This document shows, one piece after another, positions 8,090 to 18,100 of a stretch of 64,000 nucleotides of DNA; positions within the stretch are counted from its first letter, which is position 1; every line of letters starts with the position of its first letter. Source of the stretch: Pseudobutyrivibrio xylanivorans. GTDB taxonomy: Bacteria > Bacillota > Clostridia > Lachnospirales > Lachnospiraceae. The notes below the pieces were generated by a model that was given only the letters and a program-made list of their open reading frames with translations, was not told where the DNA came from and made no database searches. The position numbers and the translations under genes were made by a program. The stretch is from positions 434,001 to 498,000 of the forward strand of contig NZ_VTVE01000001.1 of assembly GCF_010906925.1 (NCBI RefSeq). Direction: 5' to 3'.

Positions 8090-9483
8090 AAGCAGATGAT
8101 TTGAGTTTTTGTTATGAGGAATCATCAGAAGGTATAAGCGATATTAGCTTTACCATTGACGAGGGAGAAATAGTTCTATTAACCGGCAATAGCGGTAGCG
8201 GTAAATCTACACTCTTAAAATGTCTAAACGGTCTTATTCCTTCAGTTACAGAAGGAGAGATGAAGGGACTTCTCTCTATTGAGGGTGAAAATTACAGTGA
8301 TTTAAAAATGCATCAGCTAAATCAATTGATTGGCTCTGTATTCCAAAATCCTCGCTCTCAGTTTTTTACAGACAATACTACGGCCGAACTAGTTTTTCCT
8401 ATGGAGAATTATGGATTCTCCCCTGAAGATATGCGAGCAAGGCTTGAAAGCTTGAAAAACACATTTGGCTTGGATGATTTGTTAGATAGAGATATTTTTT
8501 CTTTATCAAGTGGAGAAAGACAACTTATAGCTCTTGCCTCTGCTGTTACCATGAAACAAAAAGTGCTTTTGTTCGACGAACCTTCCGCGAATTTAGATTA
8601 CGGTAACGCCATGAAGCTTGGAAGAATTCTGAAAAAGCTTCGAGACAAGGGCTATACAGTTATAGTTGCAGACCATAGATTTTATTATTTGAGTGGTGTT
8701 ATTGACAAAGTGCTTTTTATGGATGATGGAAAGCTTGTGATTTGCAACAGCGAGGATGAATTCAAGCAGGGTTCATACAACACAAGAAGCTTTGATATTT
8801 TTTCTATCAACATACCTTTTTCAGAGAATGCATCTCAAGAAAAAACTGTGGCAAGACTAGAAAATGTTTGCTACAAAGACATCTTAAAAGGCGTAAATCT
8901 TTCCTTGAACAAAGGTGAGATTACAGTGCTAGTAGGAAATAATGGGGCAGGCAAAACAACTATAGCAAAGACTCTATGTAAGAGTATCAAGCCTGACAGT
9001 GGCAAGGTTGATATAGATGGACTTCCATTTTTTATCATGCAAGATCCTGACTACCAGCTGTTTGGCACATCGGTGGAAAATGAGCTTGAGCTTGTGAAAA
9101 AAGACCCAAAGGCCATAGATGAAATTCTAGAGTATTTAGGGCTTTCAAAATATAAATACAAGCATCCATTTGATTTGAGTGGTGGACAAAAACAGAGACT
9201 TCAGATTGGAATGGGCATGCTATGTGACAGAGAATTAATCGTTTTTGATGAGCCTACAAGTGGACTTGACGTATACTCCATGCTCAATGTTTCTAAAGAG
9301 ATAAAAAAGCTAAAAGAAAAAGCTGGAATACTTGTAATATCCCACGACTATGAATTTATCCGTCACGTGGCAAATAGAATCGTATACCTGAATGACGGTG
9401 TGATTGAAAAAGATTTTATTTTGGACGAGAGTACCTTGTCTGAATTAAATAATATTTTTATGCAAATGCAGGAGGAAGAATAA
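8071..9483 (+). CDS. ECF transporter ATPase with two fused ABC domains
   Basis: 470 residues with two ATPase domains in one chain. Domain 1: Walker A TGNSGSGKST (~40), Q-loop FQNPRSQFF, signature LSSGERQL, Walker B VLLFDEPSANLD. Domain 2: Walker A VGNNGAGKTT (~290), MQDPDYQLFG, LSGGQKQRL, LIVFDEPTSGLD and the switch His in VISHDYEF. This replaces the usual separate EcfA1 and EcfA2. GGAGG lies upstream of the ATG within the T-component gene. The S-component gene follows after one base, so the three form one import unit. Confidence 0.9.
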   Translation: MEANVIKADDLSFCYEESSEGISDISFTIDEGEIVLLTGNSGSGKSTLLKCLNGLIPSVTEGEMKGLLSIEGENYSDLKMHQLNQLIGSVFQNPRSQFFTDNTTAELVFPMENYGFSPEDMRARLESLKNTFGLDDLLDRDIFSLSSGERQLIALASAVTMKQKVLLFDEPSANLDYGNAMKLGRILKKLRDKGYTVIVADHRFYYLSGVIDKVLFMDDGKLVICNSEDEFKQGSYNTRSFDIFSINIPFSENASQEKTVARLENVCYKDILKGVNLSLNKGEITVLVGNNGAGKTTIAKTLCKSIKPDSGKVDIDGLPFFIMQDPDYQLFGTSVENELELVKKDPKAIDEILEYLGLSKYKYKHPFDLSGGQKQRLQIGMGMLCDRELIVFDEPTSGLDVYSMLNVSKEIKKLKEKAGILVISHDYEFIRHVANRIVYLNDGVIEKDFILDESTLSELNNIFMQMQEEE

Positions 9484-9484
9484 T

Positions 9485-10084
9485 ATGAAAATGCTCAAAA
9501 TCAAAGATGTTGTAATGGTTGCATTACTTACAGCATTGTACTTCATTATTTACAACATTGGTGGAATGGCTGCTATGGTATTTGGACCTTTTGGTCACGC
9601 TATTAGTCCAGGAATTTGCGGATTGTTATGTGGTGTTGTTATGTATTTTGTAAGCAGAAAGGTTGGAAAGTTCCTTCAGTTTACATTGATGCAGGCAATC
9701 GTAATGATTCTTTTCAGCATCATGGGTGCAGGATATATTCCATGGGTTATCACATCTATGGTAGCTGCAGTTATCGCTGATATAATTGCATCTCGCGAGG
9801 CAAAGCCAGCTGTATGGAAGCTTGCTGTTGCATCAGGTGTGTTCCATGTGGGACAGGCTCTCGGCTCAATCATCCCTTCAATGTTCTTTATGGAGAGCTA
9901 CAAGGAAGACTGGATTGCAAGAGGCCAGACTCCAGAACAGATGGACGCCATGATTAAGTGTGCAACAGGTGTTATGGGTGTACTTGCAGTTGTTGTAGTA
10001 TTCGTACTTGCTTTTGCAGGTATCTTTGTAGGACACGCAATTCTTAAAAAGCATTTTGCTAAGAAGGAATTACAGGCAGCTTAA
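9485..10084 (+). CDS. ECF substrate-binding S component, Trep_Strep/MptD family
   Basis: 199 residues, almost wholly membrane-embedded with about six hydrophobic segments, starting MKMLKIKDVVMVALLTALYFIIYNIGG, typical of S components. AGGAGG precedes the ATG. It resembles the Trep_Strep/MptD family, whose ligand is not established and whose genes often sit beside TetR and exporter-fold ABC genes. In this operon it would give specificity to the ECF complex. Context (metal-type operator, NRPS genes next door) suggests uptake of the metal-loaded product or a precursor; this is inference. Confidence 0.8.
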   Translation: MKMLKIKDVVMVALLTALYFIIYNIGGMAAMVFGPFGHAISPGICGLLCGVVMYFVSRKVGKFLQFTLMQAIVMILFSIMGAGYIPWVITSMVAAVIADIIASREAKPAVWKLAVASGVFHVGQALGSIIPSMFFMESYKEDWIARGQTPEQMDAMIKCATGVMGVLAVVVVFVLAFAGIFVGHAILKKHFAKKELQAA

Positions 10085-10089
10085 AAGTT

Positions 10090-10127
10090 TTCCCCTAAAG
10101 AGAATAGTTGCTCTTTAGGGGAATTTT
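10090..10127 (+). terminator. Rho-independent terminator after the ECF operon
   Basis: Perfect 11-bp stem CCCCTAAAGAG (10092-10102) / CTCTTTAGGGG (10111-10121), 8-nt loop, followed by AATTTTAAAATTTTTT. It separates the ECF operon from the NRPS promoter. Confidence 0.9.
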
Positions 10128-10159
10128 AAAATTTTTTAAAGTAATGAAACGGTGTTTCA
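10127..10159 (+). promoter_or_regulatory. NRPS operon promoter region with a TetR-type operator
   Basis: A -10-like TAAAAT lies at 10127-10132; no good -35 is visible. The 15-bp perfect palindrome TGAAAC-GGT-GTTTCA (10145-10159) sits just downstream, 13 bases before the ATG at 10173. A near twin, TAAAAC-GCT-GTTTTA, lies at 22650-22664 before the second tetR, suggesting shared control by that regulator. Confidence 0.55.
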
Positions 10160-10172
10160 ATGGAGAATAGTT

Positions 10173-11750
10173 ATGAATTTATCTATTAAACAAGAACTGG
10201 AAGCTCGCTATGAAAAGGAAGTGTGGATAGATACCACCCTTGGAGAAGCCTTAGAAAATTGGGCTGAAAAATACCAGGATAAGGTAGCAGTCACATTTGA
10301 CCAAGTGGATTATTCTTACGAAGACTTAAATGAAAAGGCAAGTAGAGCTGCTAATGGATTGCTGAAAATGGGATTCAAGCCAGGAGAGCATATTGTGGTT
10401 CAACTTCCAAATTCTTACGAATTCATAGCCCTTGTCTTTGGAATGTTTAAGGCGGGAATAATTCCGATTTTCGCACTTCCAGCCCAAAGAAAAAATGAGA
10501 TATATGGAATTCTCAAAAATGCAGATGCTACTGGATACGTAATAGCGGATTCATTTATGGGATTTGACTATTTAAGCCTAGCAAATGAAGTAATTGAGAT
10601 GGGCTATGAGGGAAAAGTTTTGGTTTCAGGAGACTGTAAAACATTTCTTTCCACTGAGGATTTGTACAGAGAAAGCGCTGACGTGCTGGTAGAGAATATT
10701 TCTTCTAGCTCCGTGGCACTGTATCTTTTGTCAGGTGGAACCACAGGAATACCAAAGCTTATTCCTAGACGACACGGAGATTACCTTTACATGGCAAGTC
10801 AGGTGGCAAAAAGATGCGAGCTAGATGAAGAAAGCGTGTATCTTGTTTCCCTGCCTGTTGAGCACAATTTCCCATGGGGATGCCCGGGAGTTATCGGAAC
10901 CCTTTTGACAGGTGGTCGAGTTGTAATTGCCACTGTTTCAAGTCCAGATGAAATCCTTGGTCTTATTGAAGATGAGGGAGTTACTATAACAGCTCTTGTT
11001 CCTGTTCTTGCTAATATGTGCATCGATTTACTTGAGTACGATGATTTTGATTTATCCACACTTAAGGTTGTTCAAATCGGCGGCTCAGTTCTTGATCCGA
11101 ACTTGGCTATGAGAATTGAGGAGAGTTTTGAATGTACATTACAGCAGGTATTTGGAATTGCAGAAGGATTAATCTGTACAACAAAACTTGATGATGATGA
11201 AACCAGATTTTACAAGCAAGGCACACCGGTATCCAGCTATGATGAGCCTCGAATTGTAGATGAAGAGGGAAGAGATTTGCCGGCAGGAGAGTTTGGGCAT
11301 TTGATTACTCGCGGTCCTTACACTATTTACAGCTATTTCAAGGGTGCCAAAGAGTGTGTAGATGAGCAGTGCTATTTCCTTACAGGTGACAGAGCTAGAT
11401 TCTGCGAGGATGGAAACATCCAGGTGGTTGGTCGCCTTATGGAAATGATTAACAGAGCTGGAGAAAAAATTGACCCAACAGAACTCGAAGACATGCTTGT
11501 ATCTCATCCGGAAATTGAGGATGTGCAGGTGGTTGGAATCAAGGATGACAATCTAGGTGAAAAGATATGCGTGTTTATCAGGGATGATGAAGAGTCGTTA
11601 AAGCTAAATGAAATCAGAGAATTCTTGATATCTAATAAGGTGGCGGCCTTTAAGCTTCCAGATCAAATCAAGTATGTTTCTGATTGGCCGCTTACAAATG
11701 TGGGCAAAATCAATCGCAAAGAACTTAAGAAAATGGGAGAAATAATATGA
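10173..11750 (+). CDS. Stand-alone aryl acid-AMP ligase, salicylate-type (DhbE/YbtE/PchD family)
   Basis: 525 residues from the ATG at 10173, chosen because GGAG lies 7 bases upstream; a GTG at 10152 would start within the operator. It activates an aryl acid as its adenylate and loads it on the ArCP of NRPS1. Family motifs: LSGGTTGIPKLIPRRH, LPVEHNFPWGCPGVIG, LQQVFGIAEGL, TGDRARF, INRAGEKIDPTE. In DhbE, Ser240 and Val337 favour 2,3-dihydroxybenzoate while Cys and Leu there mark salicylate enzymes; here the matching residues are Cys237 and Ile, so salicylate or a similar monohydroxy acid is predicted. Its stop overlaps the NRPS1 start (ATGA). No salicylate synthase is in the window. Confidence 0.88.
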   Translation: MNLSIKQELEARYEKEVWIDTTLGEALENWAEKYQDKVAVTFDQVDYSYEDLNEKASRAANGLLKMGFKPGEHIVVQLPNSYEFIALVFGMFKAGIIPIFALPAQRKNEIYGILKNADATGYVIADSFMGFDYLSLANEVIEMGYEGKVLVSGDCKTFLSTEDLYRESADVLVENISSSSVALYLLSGGTTGIPKLIPRRHGDYLYMASQVAKRCELDEESVYLVSLPVEHNFPWGCPGVIGTLLTGGRVVIATVSSPDEILGLIEDEGVTITALVPVLANMCIDLLEYDDFDLSTLKVVQIGGSVLDPNLAMRIEESFECTLQQVFGIAEGLICTTKLDDDETRFYKQGTPVSSYDEPRIVDEEGRDLPAGEFGHLITRGPYTIYSYFKGAKECVDEQCYFLTGDRARFCEDGNIQVVGRLMEMINRAGEKIDPTELEDMLVSHPEIEDVQVVGIKDDNLGEKICVFIRDDEESLKLNEIREFLISNKVAAFKLPDQIKYVSDWPLTNVGKINRKELKKMGEII

Positions 11751-14700
11751 GCAAAGATGTAAAGAATGAGGCTATAGAGTTTATAAGACAAGAGTTAGCT
11801 AAGCAGTTGCCTGGCGCTTCATTTTCTGATTCTGATAACCTTGTTCAATTTGGTCTTAGCTCAATTATGGTAATGCAAATTTCCAGCCGTCTACGTAAAT
11901 ACGGATTGAGAATTCCATTTGCAAAGCTTTTTGCCACTCCAAATGTAGATGCCTGGATAAAGCTGATTGAATCTGCAGAAGTAAAAACTAAGAAACGAGA
12001 CAAAAATGAGGAATCTGTAGAGGCAGATAACTGCCCATTTAGATTGACAGATGTCCAGTATGCATATCTTGCTGGTCGAGATGAGGAGAGAACTCTTGGA
12101 AAAGTTTCCTGCCACGCATATATGGAATTTGATGGCCAGGATATTGATGCTGCAAGACTTGAGGATGCATGGAACATGGTCCAAAACAAACATCCAATGC
12201 TTAGGGCAAAATTCTCAGAGGATGGCATGCAGCAGTTTATGGAAGCTCCTTATTCAAGGGAGATAACAGTTGTTGATTGTACTAGGGCCTCTGATGATGA
12301 GATTGAAAAGCAGATAAATAGCTTGCGAGAGTCTAGAAGTCACAGAAAGCTAAAAGTAGCCCTTGGTCAGGTGGCAGGACTTGCCCTTATAAAACTTCCT
12401 GACGGTAAATCAAAGATGATTTTAGATGTAGATTTACTAGTTGCCGATGTGGCCAGTATAGGAATTATTTTAGATGATTTGGCCGTGGCTTATGAATCAG
12501 GAAAGCATACGCCTTTAGGAAGCTATAATTTCAAAAATTATTTGGCAGACCAGGCAAACATAGACAGCCAAAAACGCCAGGAGGATATAGAGTTTTGGAA
12601 AGGCAAAGTGGATAACATGCCAGAATGTACTCCGAACCTACATCTTAAGGTGGAGCCTGAAAAGCTTGAAACTCAGAAATTTGAGAGAAAACAAAAGGAT
12701 ATCCAGGCTGATTGTTGGAGCAAAATCAAATCTATAGCCGCAAAATATGAAATTACTCCATCAATGGTGCTTCTAACAGCATACTGTCTGGTTATTGAAA
12801 GATGGTGCAATCAGGAATCCTTTTTTGTAAATCTTCCTTTGTTTGATAGAAAAATGGAGGATGAGAATGTAGAAAAAATGGTGGCAGATTTCACTAATCT
12901 ACTTCTTGTTGACTATCACAGAAAAGCTGGGGAAACATTTCTTGATACGTCTATACGGATTAAGAAAACATTCCTTGAGAACATGAGCCATGATTCATGC
13001 TCAGGAGTTGAGGTCCAGCGAATGGTGCAAAAGAAAAATGGAAACATGAATATTGTTGCACCAGTTGTTTTTGCCTGCAATATCGACGCTTCAATTGAGA
13101 CAGCAAATTCCAGAAGAGTTTTTTCTGATATGAGCTATATGATTTCCCAGACTCCTCAGGTGTGGCTTGACTTTCAGATGTATGAAAGAGACGGCATGCT
13201 TCAAATATGCTGGGATTCTGTAGTGGGACTTTTTGAAGAATCAATGCTTGAAGATATGCAACAGGCTCTTGTAAATCTTCTTACAAAGCTAACGGATGAA
13301 AGTCAGTGGAAGGAAGTTCACGACCTTCTTCCAGAATATCAGCTTGGTTTCTATGAAAAAGAAATCGAGAATGTGAAAGCGTACCTTGCAAAAGACAAGA
13401 GCTTAATTACGGATGTAATGAGTGCATGTCTTGAGGCGCCAGATAGCATTGCTCTTATTGATGCCATAGATGATAAAAAGGTTACCTACAGAGGCCTGCT
13501 TGAAAATGCCTCTATGGTGGCAAATTATCTAAAAGAAAATGGTGTTAAACCAAGGGATTATGTAGGCGTGAGAATACCACGTTCTCTAGAGCAGATTTAT
13601 TGCTGCATGGGTGTTTTGATGGCGGGAGCCTGCTATGTGCCTATAGGAGCGGCTCAGCCTAAGGAGCGAATCAAGCAGCTTTCATCCCAAATTGATTTAG
13701 CCTTTGTGATTGAGGATTACTCACAGGTTAATTCAAGAGAAAATAGTCTTGATGCATACATAAACTCAGGCGAGGATAGCGCCTATATCATAATGACATC
13801 AGGTAGCACCGGTGTTCCAAAATGCGTTGAGATTTCTCACAAAAGCGCCATGAATACAATCGATGAGGTTACAAGACTTGCAAATGTGGACAGTAATTCT
13901 GTTGCTTTGGCGGTTGCTTCCTTTGACTTTGATTTATCCGTTTATGACATGTTTGGAATACTTGGAGCAGGCGGCACACTAGTTGTATTAGATGAAGAGA
14001 ATGCTAAGAATCCAGAAAAGTGGGCTCAGGCCATAGAAAGTTACGGGGTCAATCTATGGAACTCAACTCCAATGGCTTTTGATATGTGTGTTACTTATTT
14101 TGAAAGCTTAGGAGAGCCACTTAGTGTGGATACAGCTTTACTTTCAGGTGACTGGATTCCACTTGATTTAACAAGTAGATTTAGGAAGCTAAATTCCGAC
14201 GGAAAAGTCATTGCTATGGGTGGCGCTACAGAGGCAGCTATTTGGTCAAATTATCTTTTGGTTCCAGATACTATTCCTGATGAATGGAAGTCCATTCCAT
14301 ATGGCAGACCTCTTGCTGGTCAGACTTATCGAGTGGTAGATGAGCTGGGAAGAATTTGCCCATTTTATGTGGCAGGCGAATTATGGATTGGCGGTCACGG
14401 TGTGGCAAAGGGCTATAAGGGCGATGAAAATCTTACCAACCAGAAATTTATAGAGGATGAGATTTCTTGGTACAGAACAGGTGACCAGGGATTGATTTGG
14501 GATGATGAGACCATTGAGTTCTTAGGGCGCAAGGACCATCAGGTAAAAATCAAAGGCTACCGTATCGAGATTGGCGAGGTAGAAAGCGGCATAAACAGAA
14601 TTGATTACATCAAAAACGCTGTGGTCTGCATAATTGATGAGACAAAAAGAAAGAGACTGGCAGCGGCAGTGGTTATAGATGAGAATCAGTTGCCAAAAAG

Positions 14701-15133
14701 CGATTTTGATGAAGAAAAGCTGGTGGCGGATATTGAAAACTATATTCCAAATTACATGGTTCCAGAAATATTCAAGCTGATGGATTCGATTTCAGTAACA
14801 GCCAATGGAAAGCCAGATAGAAAAGCTATTAAACAGCTTATTGAGGATGAACTTGTGGGAGAGTCTTTTGTGGCTCCACAGGGAGATATCGAAAAGGCCA
14901 TATATAAAGTTTGGTCTGAAGTACTTGAGATTAAAGAAATATCTCGAGAAGACAATTATTTTTCAATTGGTGGCGATAGCTTAAAAGCTGTTTCCATAGT
15001 TTCAAAATTGAAAAAAGAGGTTGACCCAAGTATTAAGTGGACAACCAATATGCTATACAAATCTCCAACAATCAAAGCACTTGGCCAAATCGTAGAGGCC
15101 AACATGGAAGAAATGGAGGAGGATGTTATTTAG
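11747..15133 (+). CDS. NRPS1: ArCP-Cy-A(Cys)-PCP
   Basis: 1128 residues. Order: aryl carrier protein (1-80, attachment Ser39 in FGLSSIMVM); heterocyclisation domain (~95-530) with the Cy signature DxxxxDxxS at Asp229/Asp234/Ser237; adenylation domain (~560-1030, A3 MTSGSTGVPK at 683, A10 Lys1022); PCP (Ser1078 in GGDSLKA). My reading of the A-domain pocket is D-L-Y-N-L-S-M-I-W, one residue from the cysteine code DLYNLSLIW. It should join the aryl acid to cysteine and close an aryl-thiazoline. Compared with PchE and HMWP2, the A domain is uninterrupted: there is no embedded epimerase domain. Pairs with NRPS2, 42 bases downstream. Confidence 0.92.
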   Translation: MSKDVKNEAIEFIRQELAKQLPGASFSDSDNLVQFGLSSIMVMQISSRLRKYGLRIPFAKLFATPNVDAWIKLIESAEVKTKKRDKNEESVEADNCPFRLTDVQYAYLAGRDEERTLGKVSCHAYMEFDGQDIDAARLEDAWNMVQNKHPMLRAKFSEDGMQQFMEAPYSREITVVDCTRASDDEIEKQINSLRESRSHRKLKVALGQVAGLALIKLPDGKSKMILDVDLLVADVASIGIILDDLAVAYESGKHTPLGSYNFKNYLADQANIDSQKRQEDIEFWKGKVDNMPECTPNLHLKVEPEKLETQKFERKQKDIQADCWSKIKSIAAKYEITPSMVLLTAYCLVIERWCNQESFFVNLPLFDRKMEDENVEKMVADFTNLLLVDYHRKAGETFLDTSIRIKKTFLENMSHDSCSGVEVQRMVQKKNGNMNIVAPVVFACNIDASIETANSRRVFSDMSYMISQTPQVWLDFQMYERDGMLQICWDSVVGLFEESMLEDMQQALVNLLTKLTDESQWKEVHDLLPEYQLGFYEKEIENVKAYLAKDKSLITDVMSACLEAPDSIALIDAIDDKKVTYRGLLENASMVANYLKENGVKPRDYVGVRIPRSLEQIYCCMGVLMAGACYVPIGAAQPKERIKQLSSQIDLAFVIEDYSQVNSRENSLDAYINSGEDSAYIIMTSGSTGVPKCVEISHKSAMNTIDEVTRLANVDSNSVALAVASFDFDLSVYDMFGILGAGGTLVVLDEENAKNPEKWAQAIESYGVNLWNSTPMAFDMCVTYFESLGEPLSVDTALLSGDWIPLDLTSRFRKLNSDGKVIAMGGATEAAIWSNYLLVPDTIPDEWKSIPYGRPLAGQTYRVVDELGRICPFYVAGELWIGGHGVAKGYKGDENLTNQKFIEDEISWYRTGDQGLIWDDETIEFLGRKDHQVKIKGYRIEIGEVESGINRIDYIKNAVVCIIDETKRKRLAAAVVIDENQLPKSDFDEEKLVADIENYIPNYMVPEIFKLMDSISVTANGKPDRKAIKQLIEDELVGESFVAPQGDIEKAIYKVWSEVLEIKEISREDNYFSIGGDSLKAVSIVSKLKKEVDPSIKWTTNMLYKSPTIKALGQIVEANMEEMEEDVI

Positions 15134-15175
15134 GCATCTAGTAGACACTTATTAATTTGCAACATGAGGTGAATA

Positions 15176-18100
15176 ATGGAAAAGCTAGATTTAACCAAAG
15201 AGATTAAAGAACTAGAGTTGAAGAATATCCATATTTGGTGTGAGGATAATCAATTGAAATTCAAAGCGCCAAAGGGTGCAGTTACACCAGAGATAAAAGA
15301 GTTTTTGATTAATCGAAAAGAAGATTTCATTGTATTTTTAAATAACAATAATAAGCTTCTTACTTTTTCAGAGGATGAGGGAGCAAGATATGAAAAGTTC
15401 CCACTTAATGATATTCAAAATTCATATGTAATGGGACGTAGCAATACCTACGAGTTAGGTGGAGTTGCCTGCCATGGATACCTAGAAGTAGAGTTCGATG
15501 AAGAAATTGATCCAAAGCTTTTAGAGCGTGCATGGAACAAAGTAATTGCAAAGCACGACATGCTAAGAGCAATTGTATTTGATGTAGGTTATCAGATTAT
15601 TCAGGAATCTGTTCCTTATGTGGATGTTAAATGCATTGATTTAAATAATGGAGCAGATAAATCAGAAGTTGAAGACTTAAGAGCTGAGCTTTGTGACAAG
15701 CAGTACGAGCTTGGAAAATGGCCAATGTGTGATTTGGCAGTATCCCTTGAGGGAAAGAAGAGTATTGTTTACTTTTCACTGGATATGTTGATTGCTGATT
15801 TCTTAAGCATGAACTTAATCCTTAATGACCTAGAGAAATACTATCGCGATATCGATGCTCCTATGGATAAGACTATTAGATATCGAGATGTGATTTTATA
15901 TCAGGATAGATTAAAGAAGATAACTAGTCCTGCAAAGCGCGAAGCAGAAAATTATTGGGAAGCAAAGCTTCCTACTATGGGAGAGGCAGCGGATATTCCA
16001 GTTATTAAAAAGATTGGAATCGAAACAAGCAGCTTTACACAGAAAAAAGTTTTCTTTGAAAAAGAAAAATGGGAAAAGCTTTGCAAGGTGGCAAAGGATA
16101 ATCAGGTTACAGCATCTGTGCTTGTACTTTCAGCCCTTTCTGAGGTGGTAGCTAGATGGTCAGGAAATGATAAATTCTGTATCAACTCTACTATGTTTAC
16201 CCGTCCACTTGAGGTGGAAGGTGTAAATGATGTTGTTGGTGATTTTACAGATGTAAATATCACTTCAATCGACATTGACCACAGCAAGACATTTTTAGAG
16301 CGTGTTCAGAAGATTCAAAATGATTTGTGGGATGATTTGGAGCACAACCAGATTTCTGGTGTTGAGGTTCTTCGTCGACTTACAAAATACAAAAAGAAAA
16401 ATGTCATTATCCCAGTGGTATTCACAAGTACACTTGGACTTGCTAGCTCTGATGACGCGACTGTAAAGCGAAATGTCATTTACAAGATTAGTCAGACTCC
16501 ACAGGTTTACATTGATTGCCAGGCCTGTGATGAAAATGGCGGCGCAAAGGTAAACTGGGATGTAAGAGACGGTGTATTTGACGAGGCCTTAATTGATCAG
16601 ATGTTTGAAAGCTTCAAGCAGATTTTGATTGATTTTGTAGATAACACAGATGCCCTTCTTGAGAAGAAGGAGCCAATTGAACTAAGTGCAGAAAGTCTTA
16701 AGGCAAGAAATGAGGCCAACTCATTTGTAAAGGAATATGCACCAGAGATGATGCAAGATGGATTTTTAAATTCTCTTAAGAATCATCCTGACAAGATAGC
16801 TCTCAGTACAGATGAGACGCACCTTTCATACAAGGAGCTTTCTAGATATGTACAGACTGTAGCGGAGGTGTTAAAGGAAAATGGCATTCAACCTGGCGAT
16901 AAGATTGGTATTGATATTGACAAAAGCCATTATCAAGTTGCTGCAGTTCTTGCGACACTTATTTGCAACGGTACGTACGTGCCTATCGATGTAAGACAGC
17001 CAAAGGCTAGAAAAAATAAGATTACCAATTCAGCAAATATCAAGGTTGTTCTTACAGATTCTGATTCAGATACATATGAGAATTGTAAGAGTGTAAATGT
17101 AAAGAATCTTACACTTTCAATGAATGATTTGGATGTAAGCGGACAGGTTACAGATTATGACCGCTTGGCATACATCATATTTACATCTGGTACAACAGGT
17201 GAGCCAAAGGGCGTTTGTATCACACATAGAGCAGCTATGAATACTATCTGTGATGTAAATGATAGATACGAACTTGGAGAGGAAGATGTATATCTTGGAC
17301 TTGCAAATCTTTCATTTGACTTATCAGTGTTTGATATTTTCAGCAGCTTCAAGGTGGGAGGAATGCTTGTGCTTCCTACATCATCAAAGATTGCTGACCC
17401 AGGATATTTATATGACCTGATGCTTCTTAGACGAGTAAGTTTCATAAATGCAGTTCCAGCTCAGATTCAGATGATTGTAAACTATGTTGAATCAGCTAAA
17501 TCTATCAAGAAGTCAAGCTGGCTTAGAACTGTAATTATGTCGGGAGATTGGATTCCAGTAAATCTTCCAAAACGTATATACGAATTCTTTGAGAATGTAA
17601 GAGTAGTGAGCAAGGGTGGAGCCACAGAGGCATCTATCTGGTCTATCTACTATGACATCAAGCCAGGGGAGACATTTGAAAAGAGTGTTCCTTACGGCAA
17701 GCCGATGGCAAATCAAAAGTTCTTTGTTTTAAATGAAAGCTTAGTGCCATGTCCTGACTATGTAACAGGAAATCTCTATATCGGAGGTATTGGTCTTTCA
17801 GCTGGATATTTAAATGACAAAGAGATGAACGATGCAAAATTTGTGTCACTTCCAGAGACTGGTGAGAGAATCTATAGAACAGGCGATAGAGGCTACTACA
17901 GACCTGATGGAAATATTATTTTCATGGGTCGTGAGGTAGGCGATGAGCAGGTTAAGATTCACGGACACAGAATTGAGCTTGCAGAGATTCGTTCAGCACT
18001 TACAGAGTGTACTGGTGTTGATAGCGCTGTTACATTCACAACAGGTGAGAAGGCTGAGGAGCTGAAAATTGCAGCAGCAGTCACACCTAGAAGAAAAGCA

